A stretch of DNA of 64,000 bases from Thermohalobaculum sp039816045 (GCA_039816045.1 JBCBYB010000002.1:165373-229372), one strand, 5' to 3'; positions 7,653 to 16,455 are shown, numbered from the stretch's first letter. Program-made: numbers and translations. The notes: a model not told the origin generated them from the letters alone.

Positions 7653-7994
7653 TTAGCGCCGGGCCGGGAGCTGCGGCAAGCCCTCTTCGCCATCCCCAAT
7701 GCGCGCTGCAAGCTGACGGATCTCCCGGCGCAGGCGTCCAACCTCGCGGTTGCGTTCCTCTGCCAGGCGGCGGTGCTTCGCCTCCCGTACCCACTCCATA
7801 AGGTGCCCAACCACGATGCCGAGCATCACCGACACGAGGATAACGGCAGAGAGCGGCACCGCGGTGATGCGGGTCGCATCGATCCCGAGTTCCGGCGGCA
7901 GCAAATGCAGATCGACCGGCGAGATATTCGCTACACCAATCACCACGAGGCCGAGGCCGATCAGCGCAAAGGCCAGCAGTTTGAGCATCCGCAT
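7653..7994 (-). CDS. lapA: LapA-domain (DUF1049) inner-membrane protein
   Basis: 113 aa with GGAGG 5 nt before the ATG. Two hydrophobic helices (about residues 5-22 and 46-67) enclose a short loop with NISPVDLHLLPPE, then a cytoplasmic basic coiled coil (EWVREAKHRRLAEERNREV). This is the usual LapA form; in enterobacteria LapA works with LapB in controlling lipopolysaccharide synthesis. The ihfB-lapA-trpF order is one I associate with Rhodobacterales. No lapB is adjacent. Confidence 0.85.
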   Translation of the reverse strand: MRMLKLLAFALIGLGLVVIGVANISPVDLHLLPPELGIDATRITAVPLSAVILVSVMLGIVVGHLMEWVREAKHRRLAEERNREVGRLRREIRQLAARIGDGEEGLPQLPARR

Positions 7995-8016
7995 CGGAGA
8001 CCTCCAGCGGGCGGCG

Positions 8017-8298
8017 TCAGTCCGTGTTCATCCGTTCGCGGAGTTCCTTACCGGCCTTGAAGAAGGGAACCGTCTTCTCCGGCACCTCCACCGACTCTCC
8101 GGTCCGCGGATTGCGACCCAGACGCGCATCCCGCGTCTTCACCGAGAACGCACCGAACCCGCGCAGTTCGACCCGGTCGCCCCGCGCCAGAGCTTCCGTG
8201 ATCTCGTCGAACACTGTGGAGACGATCCGTTCGACATCGCGCTGGTAGAGATGCGGGTTTTCCTCGGCAATCAGTTGCACGAGCTCCGACTTAATCAT
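8017..8298 (-). CDS. ihfB: Integration host factor beta subunit
   Basis: 93 aa starting MIKSELVQLIAEENPHL at 8298, preceded by GGGGG. It is a HU/IHF-fold DNA-bending protein. The beta-arm sequence GRNPRTGESVEVPEKTVPFF with its Pro at the arm tip, and the motif VELRGFGAFSVK, identify the IHF-beta branch rather than HU. It would pair with IhfA encoded elsewhere and bend DNA for transcription, replication and recombination. It is upstream of lapA and trpF on the same strand. Confidence 0.93.
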   Translation of the reverse strand: MIKSELVQLIAEENPHLYQRDVERIVSTVFDEITEALARGDRVELRGFGAFSVKTRDARLGRNPRTGESVEVPEKTVPFFKAGKELRERMNTD

Positions 8299-8397
8299 GA
8301 TACCCCCAGGCCCCCATGGCCAAATCCCTGTCTGGTCAGTCTTTTTATTGTGATCAGCTTGCACCCGGTGGTCCCATGCGTCAACGCCCGTTGCACC

Positions 8398-9315
8398 TTA
8401 GGGCCCGGTGTAAATCGTCATCAACCGAGGTCCCGGCGCGACATGGAGCCTTGCCGCAGGTAAGAAGGCCGAAAGCTCGTCTTCGAATTGATCGAGCGGG
8501 AAGGGCAGCTCCGCCTTCTTGGTACGATAGTCTCTCACCTTCAGGTCGGTCGAGAGATCATGTTCCTCGGCGAGCCAGGCGCGCATTTCGGAATCGGCAC
8601 CGATGGCGTCGACCAAGCCTAGGTCGATCGCCTGGCGTCCCGTAAACACGCGTCCATCGGTTACTGCGGAGAGCGCTGCGCCCTCAAGCCCGCGCCGGTC
8701 GGACACCAGCGCCGTGAACCAGTCGAAGGTGTTGAGAACCATGTCCTCGAGCGCTTGCATCGCCGCCGGATCGTTGGGCACCACGGGATTGGGGGCTGCC
8801 TTTAGGGGCGAGGACTTCACCTCGGCAAACTGAATGCCGATGCTGTCGAGCAGCTCGGTCACATTAGGGATCTGACTAACCACACCGATTGAGCCCGTGA
8901 TCGAGGTTTTGCGGGCATAGATCCGGTCCGCGCCCATCGCGACGATGTACCCACCGGACGCCGCAACTTCCCCGATCAGGGCGACGACCGGCTTCTTCTC
9001 GGCCACCTCGCGGAGCGCATCGAAGATTGCCTCGGAGCCCGCCGCGGTGCCGCCAGGGCTCGCGATCGAGACAATAAGAGCCTTAGCGCTGTCGGCATCG
9101 CGCACCCTCGCGATGCCATCAAGGCGAGCGCGATCGTCGAAAATCGGACCATCGACGCTGATCCGGGCGATATGGTCCTTGGTCTCCTTGCTGGTATTCC
9201 ATGGGACAAGAGCGACAACGGCAATCAGCACCGCAACGATGGCAAGGATCCGCCAAAGTGCGACCCGCCTGCGCAGTTTCCACCGCTCGATGATGCTGTC
9301 GGCTGTGGCAGTCAT
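8398..9315 (-). CDS. sppA: Signal peptide peptidase SppA, short form (S49)
   Basis: 305 aa from the ATG at 9315, which has GGAGG upstream; the longer frame to 9387 lacks support. One N-terminal membrane anchor (about residues 20-38) precedes the S49 protease domain. The nucleophile is Ser120 in GEVAASGGYIVAMGAD and the general base is Lys172 in VKSSPLKA, a spacing of 52, matching the Bacillus SppA pair from memory. It is expected to cleave remnant signal peptides in the inner membrane. It is 99 nt upstream of ihfB. Confidence 0.93.
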   Translation of the reverse strand: MTATADSIIERWKLRRRVALWRILAIVAVLIAVVALVPWNTSKETKDHIARISVDGPIFDDRARLDGIARVRDADSAKALIVSIASPGGTAAGSEAIFDALREVAEKKPVVALIGEVAASGGYIVAMGADRIYARKTSITGSIGVVSQIPNVTELLDSIGIQFAEVKSSPLKAAPNPVVPNDPAAMQALEDMVLNTFDWFTALVSDRRGLEGAALSAVTDGRVFTGRQAIDLGLVDAIGADSEMRAWLAEEHDLSTDLKVRDYRTKKAELPFPLDQFEDELSAFLPAARLHVAPGPRLMTIYTGP

Positions 9316-9402
9316 GGTCGCCTCCGAATGAAGTAGCACGCGTGCGTTTTGGATATGGTCTCCCCCGGCCCGGAACAAGGGGGCCACACGCCGCGCCGCA
9401 CC

Positions 9403-10557
9403 TCAGCGCACAACAACGGGTTGTAGAGCGTCGTCTGGCCGCCATCGCGGTGCCTCCGAACAGAGCCAGCGATTGGCCCATGCCGGGTTGTTCGCCTGCT
9501 GTGGCGGAAGGTCCATCACTGCGAGCTCCGTCAAGCCCTCCGGATCGACCAGGGCCACCTTGTCGCGATAATGCGCCTGCAACATCGGCCCGCCTGTCGT
9601 CCTTGTCTCCACAAGGAACAATGGCTGCTCACGCCGCGCCTTCCTCTTGGCCGACGCCCGTTGCCTTCGCAGGTCCTGAAGCCATTCTTCGCGGAGTTTG
9701 ACAGCCCTTTTCTGACCCTCGGGCCCGCCAACCGGGTCGATACCGGCGGACCGGACGTAATCCCGCAAGCTGACCGGCGGCGCATCCTCGCGTTTCGCAG
9801 CGCTAAAGCTGTTCCGGCCCTCGCCGAGAAACCGCAGCCCGGCGAGATCGAGGAGCGCTGCCAGATCACACCCTGTGTAGCACCTGATCTTCCGGCTCCC
9901 GTAATCGTCAAGCCCCTCGATGATCTCCCGCACCCGCGCCGCAAAAGGCTCGGACGCATCGAAATGCTCCAAAGGAAGCTCTCGGCGCGCGAGGTAAGCG
10001 GCAAGTGCGTTTTCCCAAGGATCGTCGCTGTCACCCGAGGGTGAGGGATCGCTGGGCGGAAACGTGTTCGCCAGCGCATCCCACCGCATATCGAGGACAT
10101 CAGAGACATGCTGACCGAGCTGATCGCTTACCGTCCGAGGCTGCTCAGCCCAATCTGGCAGCGTGCTTCGGGACTCGCTCTGCGGCGCCCCCCAAACGAG
10201 CCGGCCAGCGTCGAAATCATCCAGAATGTCCAGGGGCAGCTGCTGAACACCCTCCCAGGCCGCCGCCAACGCATCGGCAAGCCCGGCGGCGCCAAGTTTC
10301 CGAGCCATACGCTCTGCGGCGGGCATGTAGCGCCAATTCTGCCTGAATATCGAGCCGTTGCCGGTAAACTTGCCTGCAATTACCTGGTAAAAATGGCAAA
10401 ACACCTTCGTTTCGAAGAGATCGTCCGGCAGTTCATCCAGGCGGACACCTAAATCGGTCAAGTCATACCAGTCCGTCCACCACAAAATGTATTCGGAGGT
10501 GCGGATGCCGTTATAGCTCTCAGGCAAGTCTAGGGTCGGCACGCGGGTGAGTTTCAT
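9403..10557 (-). CDS. Uncharacterised 384-aa protein
   Basis: I do not recognise this protein. It has no signal peptide or membrane segment, and is Trp-, Asp- and Arg-rich. Notable blocks are EYILWWTDWYDLTDLGV (about 22-38), FETKVFCHFYQVIAGKFTG (about 48-66), and a C-terminal ETRTTGGPMLQAHYRD region. The middle holds a Ser/Asp/Pro linker (PPSDPSPSGDSDDPW) and a basic stretch (RRQRASAKRKARREQ). The size and lack of disruption argue for a real cytoplasmic protein. It lies between the glycosyltransferase and sppA on the same strand, with about 90 bp on either side. Confidence 0.8.
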   Translation of the reverse strand: MKLTRVPTLDLPESYNGIRTSEYILWWTDWYDLTDLGVRLDELPDDLFETKVFCHFYQVIAGKFTGNGSIFRQNWRYMPAAERMARKLGAAGLADALAAAWEGVQQLPLDILDDFDAGRLVWGAPQSESRSTLPDWAEQPRTVSDQLGQHVSDVLDMRWDALANTFPPSDPSPSGDSDDPWENALAAYLARRELPLEHFDASEPFAARVREIIEGLDDYGSRKIRCYTGCDLAALLDLAGLRFLGEGRNSFSAAKREDAPPVSLRDYVRSAGIDPVGGPEGQKRAVKLREEWLQDLRRQRASAKRKARREQPLFLVETRTTGGPMLQAHYRDKVALVDPEGLTELAVMDLPPQQANNPAWANRWLCSEAPRWRPDDALQPVVVR

Positions 10558-10647
10558 TGGGAAGACCTGATATCAAATTGAGTGCCGGGAGTGTCCTCCA
10601 CGCCCACGGATCTCTCAACCGAAAGGGATGCGGCTTAGACGCGGCAA

Positions 10648-11889
10648 TTAGCCCTTCGAAGCGATTTTCCGCCAACTTGAACACTCGGTGGTCGGTGGAA
10701 CAGTGTTGGTCGCCGGAAACAAGACACGCTCATAGGCATCGGCCATGGGCTCTATCTCAAAATCCTTGGCGCGCGCCCGCGCGTCCGTTCCGCCATCGGC
10801 CAGCGTTGCAAGAATTGCATCGGCCAGGGCCTGCGGGTCTCCGAGTGGGACCAGCCGCCCCCAGCGACCATCTTCGAGGACCTCACGTGCGGCCGGAGGC
10901 CAATCGGTCGTGACAACGGGCAACCCGACCGCCATCGCCTCCGGGATTACATTGGCAAGCCCTTCAAAATCAGAACTCATCACGAAGACATCGGAACGCG
11001 CCATCCATGCCGCGGGAGCGTCTACGAAGCCCGGCATCCGCAATCCGCTGGCGACACCGAGCTTTTCAGCCTCGGCCTCGATCGCTGCCCGCAACGGCCC
11101 TTCTCCAAGGATCGTGAGTCGCGCCTCTCTAGCTCTGGGATCAGCACGGACCCGCTGAAACGCCTCGAGCATGAGGGGATAGTTCTTCTGCGCCGCGAGT
11201 CGGCCAACGGCGATCAATTCGGGGGGCGATCCGGGCGGGCGGGTGAGCCGCTCTGGCAGTCGCGCCGGATCTATCACCGGATTGTAAACGGTGACCAGCT
11301 TGCCCCGCGCCCGAGGAACCGTCTCTGAAAACGCGCGCTCGACGGCCAGCGAGACCGCGACGATCGCATCCGGCACCCGTGCTCCGAGCTTCACCGCGTG
11401 GCGCAGAACGACCGAACTCGGCCAGCCTCCCTTCGACAACGCCTCTTTGGGCGCGTTCTGCACCGACCAAACCAGCCGCGGACGGTGCCGAGCCAGCAAC
11501 ACGCCAATCGCGGCGGCGACATTGGTGTGAAACATAAAGGACAGCAATGTCCGAGGCCGTGTCGCATCAAGATACCGTGCGATGCCGCGTCCGGATGTCA
11601 AAGCGCGACGGGTACCGAGGACGCTAACGTGCACGCCATCGGGACACTGGCCGCTGAGGGGGCCGCGATCTTGAAAGACCAAGATCTCCACCCGCCGGCC
11701 GCGCCGGCTGAGAGCGCCCGCGAGGTTGAGCGCGGCCCGTTCCGCCCCCCCGCCAGAAAAGTCTGGGATCAGGATGGTGAGGTCGGTTTCGGGCAAGGTG
11801 TCCACGATGATCTGCGGCGTCGCGGCGGACAATGCGACCCAGGGCGCCTGCTGGCCGGGCGCGAAGGTCTCCCTCGCGCCCGGTCTCAT
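10648..11889 (-). CDS. GT4-family glycosyltransferase (GT-B fold)
   Basis: Up to 413 aa. The N-terminal GT-B half starts LTILIPDFSGGGAERAALNL; the donor-binding half contains ELIAVGRLAAQKNYPLMLEA, LTILGEGPLR and the E-x7-E motif SDFEGLANVIPEAMAVGLP. This pattern is the GT4 retaining family; the sugar and acceptor are unknown, but cell-surface polysaccharide or lipid glycosylation is likely. The start is uncertain: the ATG at 11889 is 20 nt after rpsA without a clear ribosome site, and a later GTG before the LTILIPDF strand is possible. Confidence 0.88.
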   Translation of the reverse strand: MRPGARETFAPGQQAPWVALSAATPQIIVDTLPETDLTILIPDFSGGGAERAALNLAGALSRRGRRVEILVFQDRGPLSGQCPDGVHVSVLGTRRALTSGRGIARYLDATRPRTLLSFMFHTNVAAAIGVLLARHRPRLVWSVQNAPKEALSKGGWPSSVVLRHAVKLGARVPDAIVAVSLAVERAFSETVPRARGKLVTVYNPVIDPARLPERLTRPPGSPPELIAVGRLAAQKNYPLMLEAFQRVRADPRAREARLTILGEGPLRAAIEAEAEKLGVASGLRMPGFVDAPAAWMARSDVFVMSSDFEGLANVIPEAMAVGLPVVTTDWPPAAREVLEDGRWGRLVPLGDPQALADAILATLADGGTDARARAKDFEIEPMADAYERVLFPATNTVPPTTECSSWRKIASKG

Positions 11890-11908
11890 TTAGTTGGGCA
11901 GAACCCGC

Positions 11909-13600
11909 TCAGTTGCCCTCACGGTCTTTGAGCGCTGCCCCAAGGATGTCGCCGAGCGAGGCGCCCGAGTCAGACGAACCATACTGCTCGACCGCTTCCT
12001 TCTCGTCGGCGATCTCGCGGGCCTTGATGGACATGCTGAGACGCCGGGCTGCTTTGTCGAGGTTGGTGATCTTGGCATCCACCCGATCGCCCACCGAGAA
12101 CCGGTCGGGCCGCTGATCCTGCCGGTCGCGGGCAAGGTCCGAACGACGAATGAAGGCTTTCATTCCGTCATACTCGACCTCGATGCCGCCGTCCTCGATC
12201 GCAGTCACGTCAACGGTGACCACCGAGCCGCGCTTGACGCCTTTGGTCGCCTCGGCAAACGGATCGCCACCGAGCTGCTTGACGCCGAGGGAGATGCGCT
12301 CCTTCTCGACATCCACATCCAGCACCACAGCGCGGACCATGTCGCCCTTCTTGAAGTCCTGGATTGCTTCTTCGCCGGAACGGTTCCAGTCCAGATCGGA
12401 GAGGTGGACCATACCGTCGATATCGCCTTCGAGACCGATGAAGAGACCGAACTCCGTGATGTTCTTGACCTCGCCCTCGACCTCGGCACCCTGCGGGAAG
12501 TTGTCCGCGAAGGCATCCCACGGGTTGCGCAGGCACTGTTTCAGGCCAAGCGACACGCGGCGTTTGTTCGGATCGACATCGAGCACCATGACCTCGACCT
12601 CCTGGGAGGTGGAGACGATCTTGCCCGGGTGCACGTTCTTCTTGGTCCAGGACATCTCGGAGACGTGGACAAGCCCCTCGACCCCCGGCTCCAGCTCCAC
12701 GAAGGCGCCGTAGTCGGTGATGTTGGTGACGCGGCCGGTCCATTTCGAGCCGTGCGGGTACTTGGTCTCGACGCTGTCCCAGGGATCGGCCATCAGCTGC
12801 TTCATGCCGAGGGAGATGCGCTGGGTGTCCTTATTGACCTTGATCACCTGCACCTTGAGCGTCTCGCCGATGTTGACGATCTCGCTCGGGTGGTTGACGC
12901 GGCGCCAGGCCATATCGGTCACGTGGAGCAGACCGTCGACCCCGCCGAGGTCCACAAACGCACCGTAGTCGGTGACATTCTTGACCACGCCGTCGACCAC
13001 ATCGCCCTCTTTGAGCTTGGCGACGATCTCGGCCCGCTGCTCGGCACGGCTCTCCTCGAGCACGGCCCGGCGCGAGACGACGATGTTGCCGCGGCGGCGG
13101 TCCATCTTGAGGATCTGGAACGGCTGCGGCACGCCCATCAACGGGCCCACATCGCGCACCGGGCGCACATCGATCTGGGAGCCTGGAAGGAACGCCACGG
13201 CACCGCCGAGATCGACGGTGAAGCCACCCTTGACCCGACCGAAGATCGCGCCTTCGACGCGCTCCTGCTTGTCATTGGCTTTCTCGAGGCGGTCCCAGGC
13301 CTCCTCGCGGCGAGCCTTCTCGCGGCTGATGGCGGCTTCGCCACGGGCGTTCTCGACCCGCTCCAGGAACACCTCGACGATGTCGCCCGGCTTGATCTCG
13401 GCAGGCTTGCCGGCAGTCGAGAACTCTTTGAGATCCACACGGCCCTCGGCTTTGAAGCCGACATCGATGATCGCCTGGCCGTTTTCGATCGCGATCACTG
13501 TTCCTTTGACGACCGACCCTTCGTCGGGCGTTGCCTGCTCAAGGCTCTCGTTGAGCAGGGCTTCGAATTCATCCATCGTTGGCGATGCAGCCATGTTCAT
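11909..13600 (-). CDS. rpsA: 30S ribosomal protein S1
   Basis: 563 aa, with AGGAG upstream of the ATG at 13600. Six S1 RNA-binding domains can be read at about residues 28-94, 113-178, 199-267, 284-354, 371-441 and 458-526; domains 3-5 carry the clear repeats DYGAFVDL, DYGAFVEL and EFGLFIGL. S1 binds mRNA at the platform of the 30S subunit and helps initiation on weak ribosome sites. The gene follows cmk, a common pairing, but a terminator between them suggests its own promoter. The long plus-strand frame opposite is an antisense shadow. Confidence 0.97.
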   Translation of the reverse strand: MNMAASPTMDEFEALLNESLEQATPDEGSVVKGTVIAIENGQAIIDVGFKAEGRVDLKEFSTAGKPAEIKPGDIVEVFLERVENARGEAAISREKARREEAWDRLEKANDKQERVEGAIFGRVKGGFTVDLGGAVAFLPGSQIDVRPVRDVGPLMGVPQPFQILKMDRRRGNIVVSRRAVLEESRAEQRAEIVAKLKEGDVVDGVVKNVTDYGAFVDLGGVDGLLHVTDMAWRRVNHPSEIVNIGETLKVQVIKVNKDTQRISLGMKQLMADPWDSVETKYPHGSKWTGRVTNITDYGAFVELEPGVEGLVHVSEMSWTKKNVHPGKIVSTSQEVEVMVLDVDPNKRRVSLGLKQCLRNPWDAFADNFPQGAEVEGEVKNITEFGLFIGLEGDIDGMVHLSDLDWNRSGEEAIQDFKKGDMVRAVVLDVDVEKERISLGVKQLGGDPFAEATKGVKRGSVVTVDVTAIEDGGIEVEYDGMKAFIRRSDLARDRQDQRPDRFSVGDRVDAKITNLDKAARRLSMSIKAREIADEKEAVEQYGSSDSGASLGDILGAALKDREGN

Positions 13601-13689
13601 TCAGTCTCCTAGCGTGTTTTTCAGGCCAGCCGGTTGGCTCCGGCGGTCTTGGGTCCGAGTGGTCGCAGCAGGCTTTCGGCCAGGCATAC

Positions 13690-13729
13690 AAAAAAACACT
13701 CCAGCCGGGTCGCTAGTCTTTGACCCGCT
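13690..13729 (-). terminator. Intrinsic terminator of cmk
   Basis: On the minus strand AGCGGGTC (13729-13722) pairs with GACCCGGCT (13711-13703), with one bulged base, and a run of seven T (13696-13690) follows a few bases later. The stem overlaps the last codons and stop of cmk. This separates cmk from rpsA. Confidence 0.6.
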
Positions 13730-14354
13730 CGAGTGCCTGCTCGATGATGCCCGCCGCCTTAGCGACAGCCTGTTCAATAGTCATTTCGGTGGTGTCGAGC
13801 AAGTGGGCATCGCTTGCCCTGGTGAGCGGGGCATCGGCGCGCTCACTGTCGCGCCGGTCGCGCTCTTCCATTTCCGCCAGAACCGCCTCGTACTGGGTAG
13901 TGCGGCCCGCCGCCACCAACTCGGCATGTCGACGGCGCGCCCGAGTCGGCGCATCGGCGGTGACGTAGAGCTTAACCTCGGCTTCCGGACAGATCACCGT
14001 ACCGATGTCGCGTCCGTCGAGGATGGCGCCCCCGTCCCGCTCGGCGAAATTGCGCTGAAACTCCAACAGCGCTTTGCGGACCCCGGGCATTACCGCAACC
14101 CTGCTTGCGGCTCGGCTCGCCATCACACTCCTCAGATCGTCGCGCTGGAGTTGGTCGGGGGTCAGTTCGCGCGCCACCAACTCTGCAACGCCCTCGTCAA
14201 GCGTGCCACGCCCTTGATCCAGGGTCCGTCTGCCCACCGCCCGATAGAGCATCCCCGTGTCCAGATGACCGAACCCAAAGCGCCCAGACATTGCACGCGC
14301 GATCGTTCCCTTGCCCGCCCCGGCTGGCCCATCGATGGCGACTGTAAAGCGCAT
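13713..14354 (-). CDS. cmk: (d)CMP kinase
   Basis: 213 aa. The P-loop is GPAGAGKGTIAR at residues 9-20. FGHLDTGMLYRAVG, ILDGRDIGTVICPEAEVKLY and DSERADAPLTRASDAHLLDT are the CMP-binding and lid motifs of cytidylate kinase, which phosphorylates CMP and dCMP with ATP. A GGGGGG tract precedes the start. The aroA-cmk-rpsA order is common in proteobacteria; here a thioesterase gene on the opposite strand lies between aroA and cmk. Confidence 0.95.
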   Translation of the reverse strand: MRFTVAIDGPAGAGKGTIARAMSGRFGFGHLDTGMLYRAVGRRTLDQGRGTLDEGVAELVARELTPDQLQRDDLRSVMASRAASRVAVMPGVRKALLEFQRNFAERDGGAILDGRDIGTVICPEAEVKLYVTADAPTRARRRHAELVAAGRTTQYEAVLAEMEERDRRDSERADAPLTRASDAHLLDTTEMTIEQAVAKAAGIIEQALERVKD

Positions 14355-14458
14355 TCGCGTCCCCCCGTCGGGCGAAAGGGTTAGGCGATCCAGTTGCGCG
14401 CGTCCAGAGTCAGGTGAACGTCTTGACCTATCGTTGGGTCAGCGCCCAATTCCCACCT

Positions 14459-15004
14459 ATGGTCTACCCTATCGTTCGCGCCACCGCCCTGTTCCTGCGC
14501 AGCCGCCGTGATCCGGAAATGTCTCCGGACACCACTGTGCGCACGCCCATGACATGCCGCCCCTGGGACGTCGACATGTTCCTCGAGATGAACAACGGGC
14601 GGCATCTCACGCTGTTTGATCTGGGACGGTTCGACCAGGCTGTTCGCCTGGGTCTGTTCCAACTCACGCGGGAACGCGGTTGGGGATTCGTGGTCGGAGG
14701 CGCCAGCGTGCAGTACCGCCGCCGGATTCGCGCCTTCCAGCGGTTCGAGATCGCCACCCGTTGCCTCGCACGAGACGACAAGTGGTTCTATATCGAGCAG
14801 GTCACTTGGCGGCGCGAGACAGCATGCTCAGCGGCACTTCTGCGCGTTGCGGTGGTGGCCGGCTCCCGAGGCACTGTGCCAACCCAAGACGTCGCCGAGG
14901 CTATGGGCTATCCGGACTGGCACGGCACGCTCCCGGAGTGGGCGGATCGTTGGGAGAGCGCAGACCGAACGCGCCCGTGGCCGCCAGTGACGGGACAGCT
15001 CTAG
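14459..15004 (+). CDS. Hotdog-fold acyl-CoA thioesterase-like protein
   Basis: 181 aa from the ATG at 14459 (MVYPIVRATALFLRSRRDP); a GTG at 14414 in frame is possible. A short hydrophobic N-terminus is followed by the hotdog motif TCRPWDVDMFLEMNNGRHLT and LFDLGRFDQAVRLGLF, close to the 4-hydroxybenzoyl-CoA thioesterase/THEM6 branch. SVQYRRRIRAFQRFEIATR is the next conserved strand. The substrate is unknown. The gene is convergent with aroA; the two stop codons share one CTAG. Confidence 0.85.
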   Translation: MVYPIVRATALFLRSRRDPEMSPDTTVRTPMTCRPWDVDMFLEMNNGRHLTLFDLGRFDQAVRLGLFQLTRERGWGFVVGGASVQYRRRIRAFQRFEIATRCLARDDKWFYIEQVTWRRETACSAALLRVAVVAGSRGTVPTQDVAEAMGYPDWHGTLPEWADRWESADRTRPWPPVTGQL

Positions 15005-16347
15005 CGGTTGTCGCGTCGGAACCGGGCACCCAGGCTTTCCAGCAACGGAATGAACGAGGGAAAAGACGTCGCGATGGGCGAGGCATCGTCGACCGTGACA
15101 GGCTTCTGCGCACCAAATCCCAAGACGAGGAAGGCCATTGCGATGCGGTGATCGATCTCGGTCGCGACGACACCCCCGCCCGGGACACCATCGGCACCAC
15201 GGCCAGTGACCGTCATCCCGTCCTCGTGTTCTTCAACCGTCACCCCACAAGCGCGGAGCCCGGCCACGGTTGCCGCAATCCGGTCGCTCTCCTTCACCCG
15301 CAGCTCTTCGATTCCGCGCATCACGGTGACCCCCTCGGCAAAGGCGGCAAGACAGGCCAGCATCGGATACTCGTCGATCATCGCAGGCGCGCGCTCCGGC
15401 GGCACATCGATCCCGCGCAGGCTCGAATGGCGCACCAGAAGATCCGCCACGGGTTCTCCGCCTTCCTCACGCGGCGCCTGGCGCGTGATATCCGCACCCA
15501 TGTCTTCGAGCGTCTGGTAGAGCCCCGCCCGTGTCGGGTTGAGAGAGACGCCCGGGACCAGCACCTCAGCGCCCGGAGACAAGAGCGCTGCCGCAACGGG
15601 AAATGCGGCAGATGACGGATCGCGCGGAACGGCGACCGTTTGCGCTCTTAACTCCGGTTGACCAGTGAGCCGGATGACGTGCCCCTCTTCTGTCAGGTCG
15701 AGCGCCACCACTGCCCCAAAGCCTCGCAGCATCCGTTCCGTATGGTCGCGCGTGGCAGACTGCTCGATGACCACGGTCTCGCCAGGCGCACCAAGCCCCG
15801 CCAGCAGGACCGCCGACTTCACCTGTGCCGAGGCCATCGGCGTCCGATACGTCACGGGCACGGGATCTGCGGCTCCCATCAGGGTAAGCGGCAGAAGTCC
15901 GCCAGTTCGACCAAGCGACCGCGCCCCGAAAAGTGTAAGCGGATCCAGAACGCGGCCCATGGGTCGGCGCCGAAGAGACGCATCGCCGGTGAAGGTGACT
16001 GCAATCGGACAGGTTGCCATCATGCCCATGATCAGGCGCACGCCGGTCCCGGCATTGCCACAGTCGACAACCGCTTCGGGTTCCTGCAATCCACCGACGC
16101 CAACACCGGTAACGCGCCATGCACCGGGGCCATCACGGTCAACTTGGGCGCCAAAAGCCTGCATTGCAGCAGCTGTGGCAAGGATATCCTCGCCCTCCAG
16201 CAGTCCCGTGATCTGGGTCTCACCGATCGCCAATGCGCCGAGGATAAGCGACCTGTGGCTTACCGATTTGTCACCCGGCACATCTGCAGTGCCGGTCAAC
16301 CCGGGTGACGCGATGGCGGTCAACGGTTGTGGTGTTTGGTTGGACAT
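15001..16347 (-). CDS. aroA: 3-phosphoshikimate 1-carboxyvinyltransferase (EPSP synthase, class II-like)
   Basis: 448 aa from the ATG at 16347 (MSNQTPQPL); the longer open frame upstream has no supporting signal. It transfers enolpyruvate from PEP to shikimate-3-phosphate, the step before chorismate. Motifs: GDKSVSHRSLILG (residues 25-37), LLEGEDILAT, RRPMGRVLDPL, SAQVKSAVLLAGL, TRDHTERML, MIDEYPMLA and RVKESDRIA. The overall sequence follows the Agrobacterium CP4-type class II enzymes, but the active-site loop reads GNAGTG (Gly100) where CP4 has Ala. Its ribosome site lies in the loop of a possible hairpin. Confidence 0.95.
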   Translation of the reverse strand: MSNQTPQPLTAIASPGLTGTADVPGDKSVSHRSLILGALAIGETQITGLLEGEDILATAAAMQAFGAQVDRDGPGAWRVTGVGVGGLQEPEAVVDCGNAGTGVRLIMGMMATCPIAVTFTGDASLRRRPMGRVLDPLTLFGARSLGRTGGLLPLTLMGAADPVPVTYRTPMASAQVKSAVLLAGLGAPGETVVIEQSATRDHTERMLRGFGAVVALDLTEEGHVIRLTGQPELRAQTVAVPRDPSSAAFPVAAALLSPGAEVLVPGVSLNPTRAGLYQTLEDMGADITRQAPREEGGEPVADLLVRHSSLRGIDVPPERAPAMIDEYPMLACLAAFAEGVTVMRGIEELRVKESDRIAATVAGLRACGVTVEEHEDGMTVTGRGADGVPGGGVVATEIDHRIAMAFLVLGFGAQKPVTVDDASPIATSFPSFIPLLESLGARFRRDNR

Positions 16348-16381
16348 GGCCGGACCCCTCTCGCGCTCACGCGCTCCGGCC
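16348..16381 (-). promoter_or_regulatory. Inverted repeat enclosing the aroA ribosome-binding site
   Basis: Arms GGCCGGA (16348-16354) and TCCGGCC (16375-16381) are perfect complements. On the minus-strand mRNA the 3' arm abuts the aroA ATG, and the loop contains GAGAGGGG, the likely ribosome-binding site. If the stem forms it could modulate aroA translation. This is inference from sequence only. Confidence 0.4.
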
Positions 16382-16426
16382 ATAGCCCAGTGTGGGGCCG
16401 CAGGTCTACCCTGCCGGCAAGGACGC

Positions 16427-16455
16427 CGGTTCGGAAGGCCCCCCTTACCGAACCG
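16427..16455 (-). other. Long hairpin in the aroA leader region
   Basis: CGGTTCGGAAGG (16427-16438) pairs with CCTT-A-CCGAACCG (16443-16455), 12 pairs with a single bulged A and a CCCC loop. It lies about 80 nt upstream of aroA. No T tract follows on either strand, so it is not a classic intrinsic terminator. The rest of the 334-bp gap between aroA and the GNAT-TrmB gene shows no gene I can support. Confidence 0.45.

Noticed and set aside
11894..13612. A 572-codon plus-strand frame opposite rpsA
   Set aside because: It is an antisense shadow produced by high-GC codon bias; rpsA on the other strand has six readable S1 domains.
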